From CG2-30-46-19 sp034414555 (GTDB taxonomy: Bacteria > Chloroflexota > Dehalococcoidia > GIF9 > AB-539-J10), in NCBI GenBank assembly GCA_034414555.1, contig DAOUMA010000018.1, forward strand, positions 1 to 61,670: 61,670 nucleotides of DNA, read 5' to 3'. The notes under the pieces were generated by a model. It ran no database searches, was not told where the DNA came from, and was given only the letters and a program-made list of their open reading frames with translations. Shown here piece by piece: positions 41,021-49,012 of this stretch (the stretch's first letter is position 1; the number at the start of each line of letters is the position of its first letter). The position numbers and the translations under genes are program-made.

Positions 41021-42214
41021 TCAAACCCTTAATCCCTTTAGTATATCTCTGGCGATGATGTTCCTCTGGAGTTGGAGGGCGAAATTGGTGGAGCTCATCG
41101 CCAATACATTGCGGCAAAACTTTTCCATAGGCACCCCGGCAACATAGGGCGGGGCATTGAAAATATGAGCAGCGTTGTCGGCAACGAGGTGAATCATCTG
41201 GGTGGCGAACAACTTCACCATAGCTGCCTCTCTCTGTATCGATTGTCCCTTGTCTGCTTTCCAGGCAGCTTCATAAACCATAAGTCTGGAGGCGTGGATA
41301 TTTGTAGCTATATCGCCCAGTGCTGCCTGGATGCTGGGGCGACCTGAAATATCCTGTCTAAACGATGTCCACGTTCGAGCCTGTATAGTTGATTCCTCAA
41401 GTATACGCTGTGCTGCCCCAACACATCTGGCACCTCTTATGATTCGCCTTGCCGGAAGCCATTTCTTACCCAGATGAAATGCTTTCCCTTCTTCTCCCAA
41501 CACACTTTCGGGAGGTACTTTGCAATTATTGAAGGTCAAATAAATAGGCTCTCTCATACCTGCTTCCCATCCGGTCTTTTCCCGGCCAGCAGTAACGGCA
41601 AATCCTCGAGTACCCTTATCTACCAGGAAGCAAGTCGCTCCCTCCATAGGGCTCTTCTCCGGAGTTTCCCTGTCCCGGACAGGCTTGGCAAAAACCAGGG
41701 CAAAATAATCTTTAGCTGCTCTAGAGACGGACACTTTTTTGCCGCTAATTACGTAATAGCTATCTGCCTTCTCTGCCCTCATTTCCAGTCGGTCAATCTC
41801 AGACGCTTCCTTTTCCGGCTCCAGCAATGCCAGGTAAGCGTATTTTTGCTTGTTAAGCACGGGCAAGAGATATTTTTGTTTCTGCTGTTCGTTGCATTCA
41901 AACAAAATCGGGGTAACATCGCCAAAGTCGAAAGGAACAATTGTTTGCGCCAACTCTTCTTCAATCAGGCAGTTCCCCAAAATAGATAAGCCAGCGCCAC
42001 CAAGTTCCTCAGGCACGCCCACCCCCCATAAGCCCATCTCTTTGACCATCTCCATTAGTTCATGCTCATTTTCCTGGGGAAGGTACATTTTGGCATCGCT
42101 CAAGTCAGCCGCGCTGCCTAAAATGCTCCTCTCCAACGGCTTCAATTGGTTAGTAACAAAGTCCCTTACCAGGCTTTGCACCATCTTCAAATCTTCAGGT
42201 ATCTCGAAATCCAC
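41021..42214 (-). CDS. acyl-CoA dehydrogenase family protein (5)
   Basis: A 397-residue acyl-CoA dehydrogenase starting at GTG 42214 behind AGGAGGATTGA. It has MGLWGVGVPEELGGAGLSI, YLALLEPEKEASEID where the usual TEP loop is replaced, GKKVSVSRAAKDYFA and the C-terminal VADNAAHIFNAPPYVAGVPMEK. The canonical Glu-Gly-Thr is absent (LAMSSTNFALQ). The sequence is more divergent than the other four copies, especially in the TEP and R-G-x loops, so its FAD and substrate binding may differ. It precedes the fumarase subunit on the same strand. Confidence 0.82.
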   Translation of the reverse strand: MDFEIPEDLKMVQSLVRDFVTNQLKPLERSILGSAADLSDAKMYLPQENEHELMEMVKEMGLWGVGVPEELGGAGLSILGNCLIEEELAQTIVPFDFGDVTPILFECNEQQKQKYLLPVLNKQKYAYLALLEPEKEASEIDRLEMRAEKADSYYVISGKKVSVSRAAKDYFALVFAKPVRDRETPEKSPMEGATCFLVDKGTRGFAVTAGREKTGWEAGMREPIYLTFNNCKVPPESVLGEEGKAFHLGKKWLPARRIIRGARCVGAAQRILEESTIQARTWTSFRQDISGRPSIQAALGDIATNIHASRLMVYEAAWKADKGQSIQREAAMVKLFATQMIHLVADNAAHIFNAPPYVAGVPMEKFCRNVLAMSSTNFALQLQRNIIARDILKGLRV

Positions 42215-42225
42215 TCAATCCTCCT

Positions 42226-42321
42226 GGGATTGCGGAGCCTATTCCGAGCGTAGGCGAGGAATCTCACTCTGGGTTTGCTTCGGCTCTGCCTCGCAACCGC
42301 CAGTGCTCCTCCCAATGACAA
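42226..42321. repeat. degenerate copy of repeat family B
   Basis: GGGATTGCGGAGCC, GAGGAATCTC and, at the far end, CCAATGACA resemble the ends and centre of the unit at 20265-20333, now decayed. It sits directly upstream of the ribosome site of the acyl-CoA dehydrogenase, so it lies in that gene's leader. Confidence 0.4.
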
Positions 42322-42392
42322 AAGGAGAGGAGCCCGTGTAATAGTATACCATTGTGGATATTTTATCTTTATTGAGAAAAGCTTGGCAAATA

Positions 42393-42545
42393 GAGATTGT
42401 TTAGCAACCCATCCCCTGTCCCCCTTCCCTTAGCAAGGGAAGGGGGAGTGTAGGTAAGAGGGGGGTGAAACACCTCTCTATAAATCTCTTCCCCCTCTCC
42501 TTTAAAGGAGGGGGGATAAAGGGGGTGAGGTTAGTAAACACTCTC
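42393..42545 (+). mobile_element. MITE-like palindromic element, copy 1
   Basis: The 153-bp unit has terminal inverted repeats (GAGATTGTTTAGCAACC at the left, and the inverse of GAGAGTGTTTACTAACC at the right). Inside are hairpins from CCCTTCCCTTAGCAAGGGAA and CCCCCTCTCCTTTAAAGGAG. Both sides carry GCAAATA (42386-42392 and 42546-42552), a 7-bp target duplication. It encodes no protein and would need a transposase supplied elsewhere. Confidence 0.75.
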
Positions 42546-42594
42546 GCAAATATATAGACCTTGGCTCGCAAGTATGATAGCATTAGCAATCTAA

Positions 42595-43221
42595 ATGAGC
42601 CGAATTGAGGTAATTTCCTTCGATGCTGAAGGGACGCTGGTAACTCCTGATTTCAGCCAAGCTATCTGGCATGAAACTATACCGGCGCTTTATGCTGGGA
42701 AGAACGGCGTTGAGCTTGCTGAAGCTAAGAAAATTGTTGCCCAAGAATATAATAAAGTAGGTGACCAGAGACTGGAATGGTATGATATAAAATACTGGTT
42801 CAGATATTTCCAGCTGGGTTCTCCTGAGCCAGCGATTCAGCGTTGCCAGGCTAAAGTGTGTTATTACCCCGAGGTGATGGAGGTTCTTTCCTCCTTGAGA
42901 GGTCAATATAAGCTAATCATCGCTTCGGGCACGCCGTCAGAACTACTGGAGCCTCAATTGCAGGGCATCAAGGGCTATTTTATTCATACCTTTTCCTCGA
43001 CTTCTCTACTTAATCAGCTAAAAACGCCCCAATTTTATGCCTATGTATGTGAATCAATAAGAGTAAACCCTGCCCAGATTGTCCATGTTGGCGACAACTG
43101 GCAATTTGATTTCCTTAATTCCAGCCAAGCGGGCATTAATGCTTTTCACCTTGATAGAGTAGGGAATAGTCAGCAGGGCTCTCTAGCTAATTTAACCGAG
43201 CTAAAAAGGTATTTATCTTAG
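42595..43221 (+). CDS. HAD-family hydrolase
   Basis: A 208-residue haloacid dehalogenase-like phosphatase. Motif I reads SFDAEGTLVTPDF (D-x-E-G-T, where Glu replaces the common second Asp), IASGTPSELL is motif II, and HVGDNWQFDFLNSSQAGI is motif IV, with a KTPQF Lys for motif III. A helical cap lies between residues 18 and 95. The Glu at the second acidic place is seen in some 2-haloacid dehalogenase and phosphonatase relatives, so phosphatase activity is not certain. It ends 5 nt before livH, so it is part of that operon. Confidence 0.82.
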   Translation: MSRIEVISFDAEGTLVTPDFSQAIWHETIPALYAGKNGVELAEAKKIVAQEYNKVGDQRLEWYDIKYWFRYFQLGSPEPAIQRCQAKVCYYPEVMEVLSSLRGQYKLIIASGTPSELLEPQLQGIKGYFIHTFSSTSLLNQLKTPQFYAYVCESIRVNPAQIVHVGDNWQFDFLNSSQAGINAFHLDRVGNSQQGSLANLTELKRYLS

Positions 43222-43226
43222 CAATT

Positions 43227-44114
43227 ATGGTGGTCAACTGGGCCCAAGTTTTATTCAATTCAGCGGTAACCGGAAGTATTTATCTCCTTGGGGCTGTGGG
43301 GCTTAGCGTAACTTACGGACTTTCCGCTTTTCCCAATTTTGCTCACGCTGAATTCCTTACTTTAGGTGCTTATATTGGCTATTTCGTTGCTGAGCAGCTA
43401 GGATTGGGCTTGCCAGCAGCCATTATAGTTGCTTTCTTGGTCACCGGAGGAGTGGGCTTTTTATGCTATCGTGGCATTTTCCAGCCTTTAGCTAAGAGGG
43501 GAGCCACCATAATCCATCTCATGGTGGCTTCTATCGCCCTGGGCTTTATTCTCAGATATTCCCTTGGCAGCATTTGGAGCTGGAAGCCCTTGTATTTTAC
43601 CGGTATCGGGGCTGCCTTTAATGTCGGTCCGGTGAGGGTTACCGGGCTATGGCTATGGCTTATCTTTGTTGCTGTAACCTTAGCGTTCATTATGCATCTT
43701 ATTTTAACCCGAACCAAGATAGGCAAAGCCATTAGAGCTACTTCCAGTAATCCCGAGCTTGCCTTAGCCTCGGGCATCAATATTGACCGGGTGACCTGGA
43801 TAACCTGGTTTGTTGGTGCGGGACTGGCGGCGATTGGTGGCATATTCCGTGCCGCTGGTACCCAAGTTTGGCCTACGACGGGATGGGATATCATCTTACC
43901 TATCTTTGCTGTGGTCATACTTGGCGGTATTGGTAACTATTATGGGGCTGTAGCTGCTGCCTTTATTATTGGCCTGGCTGAAAATGTGGGGGTGGTGGCT
44001 TTGATAGCTTTAGGTCTTTCTACGGAATATCGTATGGCTATACCTTTCTTGATTCTGATAATAACTTTGATTGTGAAGCCACAGGGATTGGCTATGTTTT
44101 TCAGGAGGGCTTGA
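43227..44114 (+). CDS. livH: branched-chain amino acid ABC transporter permease
   Basis: A 295-residue LivH-family permease with about eight membrane helices. GLSVTYGLSAFPNFAHAEF is the usual start segment, and GKAIRATSSNPELALASGIN is the cytoplasmic EAA-like loop that contacts the ATPases. GGIGNYYGAVAAAFIIGLAEN ends it. With LivM it forms the channel for branched-chain amino acids or related amides or acids. It lies between the HAD gene and livM in a five-gene transport operon. Confidence 0.93.
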   Translation: MVVNWAQVLFNSAVTGSIYLLGAVGLSVTYGLSAFPNFAHAEFLTLGAYIGYFVAEQLGLGLPAAIIVAFLVTGGVGFLCYRGIFQPLAKRGATIIHLMVASIALGFILRYSLGSIWSWKPLYFTGIGAAFNVGPVRVTGLWLWLIFVAVTLAFIMHLILTRTKIGKAIRATSSNPELALASGINIDRVTWITWFVGAGLAAIGGIFRAAGTQVWPTTGWDIILPIFAVVILGGIGNYYGAVAAAFIIGLAENVGVVALIALGLSTEYRMAIPFLILIITLIVKPQGLAMFFRRA

Positions 44115-44115
44115 T

Positions 44116-45057
44116 TTGGGGCTTTATTTTCTTGACTTTCTCGTCTTTGTGGGCATCTTTGGCATGGTAGCTTTGTCTCTAAATTTGGAGTTTGGCTTTG
44201 CCGGGCTTGCCAACTTTGGCAAGGTAGCCTTCTTCCTTGTCGGCGCTTATACCTATGCTGTCCTTTCCCAAATTGGTGTTCCCTTTTACCTTTGTCTCAT
44301 TGCTGGCGCCCTGACCTCCGCCCTTTTTGGCTTGCTTATCTCCTTACCCACTTTGAGGTTAAGGGCGGATTATCTAGCCATAGCAATTTTAGCCTTTGGT
44401 GAAATTTTAAGGTTGATTGTTCAGGCGGAGCGCTGGATTGCGGGGGGAGTTTGGGGGATAAATGTTTCTCCGGCCATCTCCTTAGCTGGTGCCTCTTTCG
44501 AGGTCGATGCTCTGGTGAATATAGGATTGGTTTACTTTTGTTTGCTTATTTGTTTTCTGGTAGCGCAATTATTGGCTAATTCTCCTTACGGCCGGGTAAT
44601 GCGGGCGATAAGGGAGGATGAGGTTGCTGCTGAAGCATTGGGCAAGGATAGGGCTAAATATAAAGCTCAGGTACTTATGATAGGTTCAGCTATGGCAGGT
44701 GTAGCTGGCGGACTTTATGCACAATATCTGCAATTTATTGACCCCTACATGTTTATGCCTATGATTACCTTTACAGTGTGGATGATGGTTATTCTGGGCG
44801 GTCCAGCCAATAATTGGGGAGCACTGTTAGGTGCTGGATTGGTGGAGCTGTTTTCCCGAGGAGCAAATTTAGCTAAAGATTATTTAACTTTGCCGGTTGA
44901 CCCCAACAACTTGCAATATATTCTGTTTGGTGTTTTAATTATATTAGTTTTGCTTTATCGTCCCGGCGGCTTGTTGAAGGAGAGTCCCATAAAGACAAAG
45001 GCATTGCAATTAGCCAGATATGGAAAGGGCGTTGTTAATAATAAACAAGGTAAGTAA
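44116..45057 (+). CDS. livM: branched-chain amino acid ABC transporter permease
   Basis: A 313-residue LivM-family permease. LNLEFGFAGLANFGKVAFF near the start, LISLPTLRLRADYLAIAILAFGEI, the coupling loop GRVMRAIREDEVAAEALGKD, and GGPANNWGALLGAGLVE are diagnostic. The start is TTG 44116, 1 nt after livH. A hairpin (GCCCCTT/AAGGGGC, 45091-45109) lies in the gap before livG and might slow transcription. Confidence 0.93.
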   Translation: MGLYFLDFLVFVGIFGMVALSLNLEFGFAGLANFGKVAFFLVGAYTYAVLSQIGVPFYLCLIAGALTSALFGLLISLPTLRLRADYLAIAILAFGEILRLIVQAERWIAGGVWGINVSPAISLAGASFEVDALVNIGLVYFCLLICFLVAQLLANSPYGRVMRAIREDEVAAEALGKDRAKYKAQVLMIGSAMAGVAGGLYAQYLQFIDPYMFMPMITFTVWMMVILGGPANNWGALLGAGLVELFSRGANLAKDYLTLPVDPNNLQYILFGVLIILVLLYRPGGLLKESPIKTKALQLARYGKGVVNNKQGK

Positions 45058-45157
45058 GCTTTTCGGTGTTTATCTCTTTATCTTTATGTGGCCCCTTGTC
45101 TGAAGGGGCTGCGTAAACCTATCCCTCCAAATTTTACTTGTTTCCGCTTACATCGTA

Positions 45158-45163
45158 TATAAT
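45158..45163 (+). promoter_or_regulatory. candidate internal promoter for livGFK (-10)
   Basis: TATAAT at 45158-45163 lies 34 nt upstream of livG. TTGTTT (45138-45143) is a possible -35 at a short 14-nt spacing. With the hairpin at 45091-45109 before it, the 139-nt gap could let livGFK be expressed separately. Confidence 0.35.
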
Positions 45164-45196
45164 GTAGCACTCAGCGAGGAAGAGGATTAGTCGGTA

Positions 45197-45961
45197 ATGG
45201 AAGAAGCATTGTTAAGAATAAGAGAAGTCAGCAAGCACTTTGGTGGTCTTTATGCTGTCAATGAAGTAGACATAGAAGTCAAGGAAGGCGGCATTTGGGG
45301 ACTAGTAGGTCCTAACGGCAGTGGTAAGACGACCTTGTTTAACACCATCCTCGGCCTTTATAAGCCTGACCATGGGGCTGTTTACTTCAATGGCAAATGT
45401 ATCAGCAACCTCGCTCCTCATGATATTTATGCTGAAGGACTGGTGAATGCCTTCCAGTTGCCCCGGCTTTTTTACCAGATGACAGTGTTGGATAATATGC
45501 TCGTGGCAGCACGAGGTCATCAAGGCGATAAGTTAGTAAACAGTCTTTTCTTAAGGAGAGGGTGGCAGGAGCAAGAAGAAGGACTAATTGATGAGGCTAT
45601 TGAGATTCTTGAGTTTGTGGAGCTGGGGAAATGGGCTTTTTCCCCTGCTGGTGAACTTTCTGGAGGACAAAGAAAGCTTCTTGAGGTGGCCAGAGGGCTT
45701 ATGGCTAAGCCCAGGCTTTTGCTTTTAGACGAGCCAGCAGCGGGAATAAATCCGGCACTGGGTAAAGCTATATTTCAAAAGCTAAAGGATTTCTCTGGTA
45801 ATGGCACAACTTTTTTCGTCGTGGAACACCGCCTGGAGATATTATTTGAGTTCGCTAAATGGGTCTATGTCATGGATAGGGGGCGGGTGGTAACCCAGGG
45901 GGAGCCTCATGATGTTGCTGATGCCCCTGCTTTTTATGAAGCATATTTAGGGGGAGGGTAA
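45197..45961 (+). CDS. livG: branched-chain amino acid ABC transporter ATP-binding protein
   Basis: A 254-residue ABC ATPase. Walker A is GPNGSGKTTLFN, the signature is LSGGQRKLLEVARGL, and Walker B is LLLLDEPAAGINP; EHRLEILFEF holds the switch His. The INP and switch region suit LivG rather than LivF. It abuts livF with no gap, so the two ATPases are produced together. Confidence 0.93.
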   Translation: MEEALLRIREVSKHFGGLYAVNEVDIEVKEGGIWGLVGPNGSGKTTLFNTILGLYKPDHGAVYFNGKCISNLAPHDIYAEGLVNAFQLPRLFYQMTVLDNMLVAARGHQGDKLVNSLFLRRGWQEQEEGLIDEAIEILEFVELGKWAFSPAGELSGGQRKLLEVARGLMAKPRLLLLDEPAAGINPALGKAIFQKLKDFSGNGTTFFVVEHRLEILFEFAKWVYVMDRGRVVTQGEPHDVADAPAFYEAYLGGG

Positions 45962-46717
45962 GTGGTTGCTGTCTTTATGGCTGAAAATATCAATGCTGGT
46001 TATGGTGACGTTGTCATCGTCCACGATGTCTCCATTTATGTGAATGAAGGTGAGATTGTGGCTGTTGTTGGTCCTAATGGCAGCGGTAAGTCAACCTTGC
46101 TCAAAAGCATTCTTGGCTTCGCCAAGCTTTTTGGAGGTAGCATTTTCTATCAAGGGGAGGACATAACCGGAATAGCTTCTGATAGGGTGGTAAGCATGGG
46201 CATAGGTTATGTTCCTCAGGTAAATAATGTTTTCCCTAACCTCACTATAAGTGAAAACTTAGATATGGGAGCTTATCATAGAAAAGGAAGAGCTTCCATA
46301 AAAGCTGGCATAAGGGAGATTTTTGGGATGTTTCCCGAGCTTGAGGTGAGGAAAAACGCTTTAGCCGGAAATTTAAGCGGTGGTGAAAGGCAGATGTTAG
46401 CCATGGCGAGGGCAATGATGGCCCAGCCGAAAGTCCTGTTGCTTGATGAGCCATTAGCTTCGTTATCTCCCAAGCCAGTCTCAGTCATTCTATCCAAATT
46501 AGGAAAGATAAAAGAGACTGGCACAGCTATAATAATAGTGGAGCAAAATGTCAGAAAAGCGCTGAGTGTCTCCGGTAGAGGCTATGTTCTGGTTGAAGGC
46601 GTCTGTGCCATGGAAGGTGAAGCTAGTTCTCTATTTGCTGAAGAAGCTTCCAAGCAAAGATTTTTGGGATTAGAGGCTAAAGGTATTGACACAGATTTAG
46701 CCTCTCGGCATAATTAG
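45962..46717 (+). CDS. livF: branched-chain amino acid ABC transporter ATP-binding protein
   Basis: A 251-residue LivF ATPase with NINAGYGDVVIVHDVSI, Walker A GPNGSGKSTLLKSIL, signature LSGGERQMLAMARAM and Walker B LLLDEPLASLSP. GIGYVPQVNNVFPNLTI is the LivF-type Q-loop. It begins with GTG right after the livG stop, behind GGGGGAGGG. Confidence 0.93.
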   Translation: MVAVFMAENINAGYGDVVIVHDVSIYVNEGEIVAVVGPNGSGKSTLLKSILGFAKLFGGSIFYQGEDITGIASDRVVSMGIGYVPQVNNVFPNLTISENLDMGAYHRKGRASIKAGIREIFGMFPELEVRKNALAGNLSGGERQMLAMARAMMAQPKVLLLDEPLASLSPKPVSVILSKLGKIKETGTAIIIVEQNVRKALSVSGRGYVLVEGVCAMEGEASSLFAEEASKQRFLGLEAKGIDTDLASRHN

Positions 46718-46750
46718 CCCATAAAATTTAGTTTTTGAGGGAGGTAAAAA

Positions 46751-47920
46751 ATGGTTAAAAAACTATTAATGGTGGTAGCTGTCCTGGCTCTTCTCATCCC
46801 GGCGGTGGGTTGTGGGCCTGCCCCGGCGGGAACAATCAAGATAGGTTGTGTGCTATCTACCACTGGGCTGTTAGGGCCTATGGGTGAGAAGATGATGCAG
46901 GGTGCTGAGCTTGCAGTTCAGGAAATCAACGCTCAGGGGGGAGTACTTGGAAAACAAATACAGTTATTAGAGGAAGACGACAATACCGACTCTGCTACGT
47001 GCCTAGCACGCGTGAAGAAGTTGGTTGAGGTAGATGGAGTTAAGGTGCTTGTTGGTGGCATGACCAGTGGTGCTACTATGGCTACAGGTTCTTATTTAGC
47101 CGACCATGAGATTTTAATGGTCACGCCATCAGCTACTAACCCCGGCATTGCTGACCAAGCATGGAAGAATTGGGTTTTTCGTACCTGTCTTAGTGATGCT
47201 CTTCAGGGCGAGGCATTAGCTCCGATCGTCGAAGAAGGTAATTATACCAGGCTGGCTACCATAGTGCAAGATAATCCTTACGGTGTCGGTCTCGAAGGGG
47301 CACTACTTTCTGCGCTTAATAAGACTGGCTGGCAGGGGAAGCATGTAGTTTCAATACATTTCGACCCAGCAAAGCTTGATTATCTTACAGAACTGGGGCA
47401 GATTGCCAATGCTAATCCTGACATAGTTCTTGCTGTCACCTACTGCGATGATGGCAAAGTGCTGTTCAAGCAAGCTTTAGATATGGGTTTAGATAATATT
47501 GCTTGGCTAGGTTGTGATGGCAACTATGGCTCTGGTATGTTCGAGGAGCCAAAGTGTGCTGAATTCATGGCGAAGGCGATTATTGCTGGCACCAGGACCG
47601 CAGGTGCAAGCGGAGCCGCTTATGATGCATTTGCTACTGCATATAATGCTACCTTTGGCGCAGCTCCCGAAGTTTACTGTGATACTACTTATGATGCCAT
47701 TAAGCTTATTGCCAAGGCCATAGAGCAGGCTGGCACATACAATAGCACTGCCATAAAAGATGCTTTAATGGGAATAGGGCAAAATTACGAAGGTGCTAGC
47801 GGCCCTATCTCGTTCAACTCAGTAGGAGACAGGATTTCTGGTACATTCGAAGTATGGAAGGTGGGAAAGGACGCCCAAGGCGTTTATCATGATGTTACGG
47901 TGAAGTACGTTACGTTGTGA
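46751..47920 (+). CDS. livK: branched-chain amino acid ABC transporter, substrate-binding lipoprotein
   Basis: A 389-residue periplasmic-type binding protein. KKLLMVVAVLALLIPAVGCG is a lipoprotein signal with Cys21 as the lipidation site. The mature part opens with IKIGCVLSTTGLLGPMGEKM and EEDDNTDSATCLARVKKLV, as in the Leu/Ile/Val and amide-binding family. It is anchored outside the membrane and feeds LivHMGF. The substrate could be branched-chain amino acids or other small amides or acids. It ends 17 nt before a strong terminator. Confidence 0.92.
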   Translation: MVKKLLMVVAVLALLIPAVGCGPAPAGTIKIGCVLSTTGLLGPMGEKMMQGAELAVQEINAQGGVLGKQIQLLEEDDNTDSATCLARVKKLVEVDGVKVLVGGMTSGATMATGSYLADHEILMVTPSATNPGIADQAWKNWVFRTCLSDALQGEALAPIVEEGNYTRLATIVQDNPYGVGLEGALLSALNKTGWQGKHVVSIHFDPAKLDYLTELGQIANANPDIVLAVTYCDDGKVLFKQALDMGLDNIAWLGCDGNYGSGMFEEPKCAEFMAKAIIAGTRTAGASGAAYDAFATAYNATFGAAPEVYCDTTYDAIKLIAKAIEQAGTYNSTAIKDALMGIGQNYEGASGPISFNSVGDRISGTFEVWKVGKDAQGVYHDVTVKYVTL

Positions 47921-47937
47921 GCTTAGTTGCCACAGTA

Positions 47938-47975
47938 AAAAGGAGGGGCTTTCCATGCCCCTCCTTTTGTTTATA
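47938..47975. terminator. strong rho-independent terminator (bidirectional)
   Basis: AAAAGGAGGGGC (47938-47949) and GCCCCTCCTTTT (47957-47968) pair over 12 bp with a 7-nt loop, followed by TTGTTTATAAAT. It separates livK from the convergent deacetylase gene and can work in both directions because the stem carries A- and T-rich flanks. Confidence 0.85.
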
Positions 47976-47988
47976 AATAGCATAGCAG

Positions 47989-48732
47989 CTATCGCAGGCC
48001 TTCCAGGAAGGACTGCACATTCTTGCCCAAATCGGGGATATAGTAGCCGCCTTCAAGTAAAGCGAACCTTCTTCCCTTACAGGATTTGGCAGTTTCCTTT
48101 ATCATATTGCCGATAGTGTTATAATCCTCGGTCTTCAGGCTTCTCCCCCAATCCTTTTCATAAGTATCAAATCCAGCGCTGACTCCTATGATGTCGTACC
48201 CTTTTGCCTTTCCCAAGTGTTCCTTTAGCTCAGCTAGGTATTTTTGCCTCTCCTGGCACACCATGTTCACGAAGATAACATTCTCATTGCTGCCCAGGAT
48301 GTCATAGGTGCCATTGCCATAATGGAGGTCGATATCCACGATTAAAGCCCTGTTTATCTTTTTCTGGTGCATTAATTTTGTGATAGCGATAGCCATGTTA
48401 CTGAAAAAGCAAAAGCCGCCATTGAAGTCTCTGCCAGCATGGTGTCCTGGCGGTCTTATTAGACCAAAGGATGGCTCACTCAGGGCAATATCAGCAGCTT
48501 TTATTGCTCCCCCAGCAGCTAAACTGGCTACTTCAAAAACAAGGCTATCCCCCCTCACCGAGTCTATTAAAGATCTGGCATGGACCAGGAGAAGGTCATC
48601 CTCAGTAGCCGGTTCAGGCTGGATGAACTCATAACCCTTCAATGCCTCAAGAATGTTCTCTATCCTTCCTGCTTTAGATGCCGGGTCATAGGTATAAACC
48701 TGCTTGTATTTCTCATGAAATGCTATCTTCAT
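47989..48732 (-). CDS. histone-deacetylase-family amidohydrolase
   Basis: A 247-residue, short member of the arginase/deacetylase fold. RPPGHHAGRDFNGGFCFF carries the tandem His, DIDLHYGNGTYDI the zinc Asp and His, VSAGFDTYEKDW the second zinc Asp, and EGGYYIPDLG the Gly-Gly-Tyr. Bacterial members (acetylpolyamine amidohydrolase, acetoin-utilisation AcuC) remove acetyl groups from small molecules or proteins. At 247 residues it is shorter than AcuC (~390). It is in the cytoplasm and may reverse acetylation by acetyl-CoA; the real substrate is open. Confidence 0.85.
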   Translation of the reverse strand: MKIAFHEKYKQVYTYDPASKAGRIENILEALKGYEFIQPEPATEDDLLLVHARSLIDSVRGDSLVFEVASLAAGGAIKAADIALSEPSFGLIRPPGHHAGRDFNGGFCFFSNMAIAITKLMHQKKINRALIVDIDLHYGNGTYDILGSNENVIFVNMVCQERQKYLAELKEHLGKAKGYDIIGVSAGFDTYEKDWGRSLKTEDYNTIGNMIKETAKSCKGRRFALLEGGYYIPDLGKNVQSFLEGLR

Positions 48733-48778
48733 ACTTGACTATTTTACCACGTTGTCCGGCTATTCCAATCTACACCTT

Positions 48779-48931
48779 GGGATTGTTTACTAACCTCACC
48801 CCCTTTATCCCCCTCTCCTTCAAAGGAGAGGGGGAAAAGATTTATAGAGAGGGGTTTTACCCCTCTCTTACCTACACTCCCCCTTCCCTTGCTAAGGGAA
48901 GGGGGTCAGGGGGATGGGTCGCTAAACAATC
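48779..48931 (-). mobile_element. MITE-like palindromic element, copy 2 (reverse orientation)
   Basis: The same element as at 42393, inserted the other way round: it begins GGGATTGTTTACTAACC and ends GCTAAACAATCT. CCCTCTCCTTCAAAGGAGAG and CCCTTCCCTTGCTAAGGGAA form its internal hairpins. CACCTTG occurs on both sides, the likely target duplication. It lies just before the plsX promoter. Confidence 0.72.
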
Positions 48932-48953
48932 TCACCTTGATTGTTGACAAAGA

Positions 48954-48962
48954 TGGTATAAT
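48954..48962 (+). promoter_or_regulatory. extended -10 promoter of plsX
   Basis: TGG followed by TATAAT (48957-48962) is an extended -10 element. No well-spaced -35 is seen: the TTGACA at 48944-48949 is only 7 nt away. Transcription would start near 48969, about 45 nt before the plsX ATG. The promoter lies 23 nt beyond the end of the MITE. Confidence 0.45.
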
Positions 48963-49012
48963 AGGCACCTGATTTTCAAAGTTCGGGTGTTACGCTGAGA
49001 AGAGCAGGGTTG

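Noticed and set aside
42401..42589. Minus frame rich in Pro-Leu-Arg over the repeat at 42393
   Set aside because: It translates the MITE-like element; similar peptides arise from copies 2 and 3.
45091..45109. GCCCCTT/AAGGGGC hairpin between livM and livG as a terminator
   Set aside because: There is no T-run after the stem, and livG continues the same transport operon.
48678..48947. 89-codon plus frame crossing the end of the deacetylase gene and MITE copy 2
   Set aside because: It is read-through of the MITE and antisense of the deacetylase start.
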